In this document: piece after piece, positions 24,607-26,377 of the stretch
How positions within the stretch are numbered: position 1 is the stretch's first letter
Layout of the letters: every line of letters starts with the position of its first letter
Assembly (NCBI GenBank): GCA_019312685.1
Contig: JAFDCR010000002.1
Span: forward strand, 1-26,377
Direction of reading: 5' to 3'
Length of the DNA: 26,377 nt
DNA from: Deltaproteobacteria bacterium
GTDB taxonomy: Bacteria; Desulfobacterota; Desulfobulbia; Desulfobulbales; BM004
Notes under the pieces: model-generated
The model's input: only the letters and a program-made list of their open reading frames with translations
The model's database searches: none
Told to the model about the DNA's origin: nothing
Made by a program: the position numbers and the translations under genes

Positions 24607-24816
24607 GTGCCAGAATCCCAATCGGAAAAATCCCTCTCTTCTGGAGAGCAGAAAGAACTGGAGAGGAGACTTTCAAGTGCGTCCAAAGAAAACCGCATAC
24701 CCTGCTCCAGTGCCCTTGCCATTGCTAAGTCGCTCAACATTCCTGCTAGGGAAGTGGGGAAAGCAGCAAACAAACTTAAAATCAAAATCAGCAAATGCCA
24801 GCTTGGCTGTTTCTAG
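24607..24816 (+). CDS. Small conserved-looking protein ending in CQLGCF, next to fdhD
   Basis: A 69-residue protein starting with GTG, 6 bp after the previous stop. The only upstream purine-rich site is AAGGGA, about 10 bases away. The body (residues 18-55, KELERRLSSASKENRIPCSSALAIAKSLNIPAREVGKAANKL) looks like a helix-turn-helix: SALAIAKSLNIPAREVGKAA has the spacing of a recognition bihelix. The tail KIKISKCQLGCF holds two cysteines, with a third at position 33. I recall similar small proteins beside molybdenum-cofactor genes in anaerobes but no assigned function. It could be a DNA-binding or sulfur-handling helper of FdhD. It is in the same frame as fdhD, separated by one TAG and eight codons. 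Confidence 0.65.
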   Translation: MPESQSEKSLSSGEQKELERRLSSASKENRIPCSSALAIAKSLNIPAREVGKAANKLKIKISKCQLGCF

Positions 24817-24840
24817 GCAGCTTCGGCAGCTTCTCTTCCC

Positions 24841-25635
24841 ATGAAAACCCTGCATGAAGCCCTGATTATCCGTTTGAAAGGTGATCACCCCCAGGAGACA
24901 ACCGACCGGATTGCCACGGAAATAGGCTTTTCCCTTAAGGTCAATGACAAACAGGTGGTGACCCTGTTATGCACCCCGTCAGAACTTGACGCCATGGCTG
25001 TCGGCTTTCTTCTCTCCGAAGGGCTCCTGCAGGAGCAAAATGAACTGCTGGACTTGCAGGTTGATGAAAAGGAATTCACAGTCTCAGTCACTCTCAAGGG
25101 ACTTCCTGAAAATATTGATAATGCCTTTCATAAGAAAACCATTACCTCGGGCTGCGGCCGCGGCATTACCTTTACTGATGCCGAAAGCCTGAAACATCTG
25201 CCGCCGAACAGGTCTGATCTAAGAATTGCTAAAGGGGACATACCGGACCTGATGAGAAAATTCCGTTCGATTTCAAAACTCTTTCTGGAAACCGGCGGAG
25301 TCCACTCAGCAGCACTGGCAGACAGAGAGAACATTCTCCTTTTTGCCGAGGATATCGGTCGACATAATGCGGTTGACAAACTCATCGGCAAGGCATTCCT
25401 TGAAGAAATACCCGTTACAGATAAAATACTGCTTTCCAGCGGCAGAATTTCAGGGGAGATAATGACCAAGGTGATCCGCAACCGCATACCTGTGATTATC
25501 AGCCGGACGGCCCCGACCTGCATGTCAATAACCCATGCGGAGGACCACGGTGTCACCCTTATCGGCTTTGCCCGGGGCGACCGGATGAATATCTATACAC
25601 ACCCTCAAAGAGTAATTTTGAATTCTGAATTTTAA
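24841..25635 (+). CDS. fdhD: Formate dehydrogenase accessory sulfurtransferase FdhD
   Basis: A 264-residue FdhD. In E. coli this protein passes sulfur from IscS to the molybdenum cofactor to activate formate dehydrogenase. Family motifs: VNDKQVVTLLCTPSELDAMAVGFLLSEGLL (34-63), TSGCGRG (102-108) with the sulfur-carrying Cys105, then ETGGVHSAAL, EDIGRHNAVDKLIGKA, LLSSGRISGEIMTK and SRTAPT. The second Cys of the CxxC loop is replaced by Gly108. There is no Shine-Dalgarno sequence before the ATG, which follows the preceding stop by 24 bases in the same frame. The last residues (VILNSEF) and the stop are encoded by the AT-rich repeat beginning at 25613, so the natural C-terminus has probably been altered. 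Next to moeA it marks a molybdenum-cofactor region. Confidence 0.94.
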   Translation: MKTLHEALIIRLKGDHPQETTDRIATEIGFSLKVNDKQVVTLLCTPSELDAMAVGFLLSEGLLQEQNELLDLQVDEKEFTVSVTLKGLPENIDNAFHKKTITSGCGRGITFTDAESLKHLPPNRSDLRIAKGDIPDLMRKFRSISKLFLETGGVHSAALADRENILLFAEDIGRHNAVDKLIGKAFLEEIPVTDKILLSSGRISGEIMTKVIRNRIPVIISRTAPTCMSITHAEDHGVTLIGFARGDRMNIYTHPQRVILNSEF

Positions 25636-25678
25636 ATTTTAAGTTAATTCAAAACTAAAAACTCAAAATTTAAAATTA
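25613..25678 (+). repeat. AT-rich palindromic intergenic repeat, copy 3, overlapping the fdhD 3' end
   Basis: A 66-bp palindrome. The 19-bp arms 25613-25631 and 25660-25678 pair with three mismatches. It begins TAATTTTGAATT like copy 1. Here the initial TAA is out of frame with fdhD, so translation reads into the repeat and stops at 25633-25635. The rest of the 93-bp gap to moeA is also AT-rich. Confidence 0.7.
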
Positions 25679-25728
25679 ATAATAATACTTGCTGATTAAT
25701 GAAAAATCCTAACTCTTAAACGTAATTA

Positions 25729-26377
25729 ATGGCTTCCACACATAAGCAATCCAAAGACATGCTTGGCCGCACGGATACGGTCAGCCTCAAACAAGCCCTG
25801 AAACTTTTGGAGCAGAACCTGCCGCCCTGCCCTGCCCGAACTATTACCTTAACGCTTGATGCCGCACTGGGACGGATCTGCGCTGGGAATATTTACTCTC
25901 CGGAGAATCTGCCCCCATTCCCCCGTTCAACCATGGACGGTTACGCCGTAAATTCCAAAGATACTTTCGGTGCCAGTGATAAACTTCCTGCCTATCTGGA
26001 TGTTACCGGCAATGTACTTATGGGCGAATTCCCCGAAAACGGCCCGCAATCAGGGGCCTGTTTTCATATTGCCACCGGCGGCATCCTGCCTCCGGGCACC
26101 GATGCGGTTGTCATGCTGGAACATACGGTTGCAGTGGATGAGAGCATGATAGAAGTCGTGCAGCCTGTAGCAGCGGGAACCAATGTCATTGATACGGGAG
26201 AGGATATTGACAAAGGCGGAACATTGCTTCCGTCCGGACATCGTATACGACCCCAGGATATAGGTCTGCTGGCCGGTGTCGGATTTGAAAGCATTACTGT
26301 TTTCCGCCGGGTCAGGGTCGGCATTATTTCCACGGGCGATGAAATTGTCCCTCACGACCAACAGCCTCCCCCTGGTA
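25729..26377 (+). CDS. moeA: Molybdopterin molybdotransferase MoeA, 3' end cut off
   Basis: The first 216 residues of MoeA, which inserts molybdate into adenylated molybdopterin to complete the molybdenum cofactor. Motifs: LPPFPRSTMDGYAV (PRSTMDGYA at 65-73), VLMGEFPENG, IATGGILPPGTDAVVMLE (ATGG from 115), GTNVIDTGEDIDKGGTLLPSGH, the segment before domain III (IRPQDIGLLAGVG), and VGIISTGDEIV (about 197-207) where the cofactor-binding MogA-like domain begins. The frame is open to the window end. The start is the ATG at 25729; no Shine-Dalgarno sequence is visible in the AT-rich spacer left by repeat copy 3. It is co-directional with fdhD and likely the same transcript. Confidence 0.93.
   Translation, partial: MASTHKQSKDMLGRTDTVSLKQALKLLEQNLPPCPARTITLTLDAALGRICAGNIYSPENLPPFPRSTMDGYAVNSKDTFGASDKLPAYLDVTGNVLMGEFPENGPQSGACFHIATGGILPPGTDAVVMLEHTVAVDESMIEVVQPVAAGTNVIDTGEDIDKGGTLLPSGHRIRPQDIGLLAGVGFESITVFRRVRVGIISTGDEIVPHDQQPPPG

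Noticed and set aside
24814..24816. TAG before fdhD as a pyrrolysine codon
   Set aside because: No PYLIS-like structure or pyl genes seen in the window, and a C-terminus at CQLGCF looks natural; kept only as a readthrough question.

Overview
This 26.4-kb window looks like a chromosomal segment of a sulfate-reducer-like Desulfobacterota ("Deltaproteobacteria"), possibly Desulfobulbales. That placement is inferred from the gene repertoire and was not tested by a database search: a cysteine-rich 4Fe-4S protein, a membrane-anchored dihaem cytochrome, a geranylgeranyl-reductase-family flavoprotein, FdhD/MoeA, and a bifunctional PutA. No phage genes, CRISPR arrays, rRNA or tRNA genes were seen.

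Layout. (1) 1-2319: the 3' part of a putA-type proline dehydrogenase/P5C dehydrogenase, visibly GC-richer than the rest, ending in a good intrinsic terminator. (2) 2451-3266 (-): an 18-cysteine 4Fe-4S protein of unknown role. (3) 3927-11820 (+): a metabolic/transport run of M20 amidohydrolase, GCS2-type carboxylate-amine ligase, gamma-glutamyltransferase without a signal peptide, and YejB-YejE-YejF-type peptide importer without YejA. It is preceded by a 660-bp spacer with two tandem inverted repeats. (4) 11858-13393 (-): leucyl aminopeptidase, which could finish degradation of imported peptides. (5) 13868-14908 (+): a short CNNM/CBS protein whose stop abuts that of a membrane-anchored DegS/DegQ-like protease (14909-16024, -). 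(6) 16343-17728 (-): MgtE Mg2+ channel, separated from the protease gene by a 180-bp palindromic MITE-like element. (7) 17981-20126 (+): FAD oxidoreductase, small dihaem cytochrome and two-TM HAMP protein. (8) 20498-24259 (+): a periplasmic binding protein, a NarX/DegS-class sensor kinase interrupted by an in-frame TAA, and a NarL/FixJ response regulator. (9) 24289-26377 (+): a cysteine-less carboxymuconolactone-decarboxylase-family protein, a 69-residue CQLGCF protein, FdhD and the 5' part of moeA.

How the genes may work together. Region 3 can plausibly import oligopeptides and make or break gamma-glutamyl and N-acyl amide bonds; with the nearby aminopeptidase and PutA it suggests amino-acid/peptide salvage, though the true substrate is unknown. 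Regions 8 and 9 are closely spaced on one strand, so ligand sensing may be linked to molybdoenzyme/formate dehydrogenase maturation; this is inferred from gene order only.

The main non-coding observations are three copies of an AT-rich palindromic repeat lying exactly at the 3' ends of genes (7806, 10122, 25613). In two copies the repeat's first bases are the stop codon of the upstream gene, and in the third it supplies the last codons of fdhD. The others are the MITE-like palindrome at 16143-16322 and the ochre codon that separates the dimerisation and ATPase domains of the sensor kinase.
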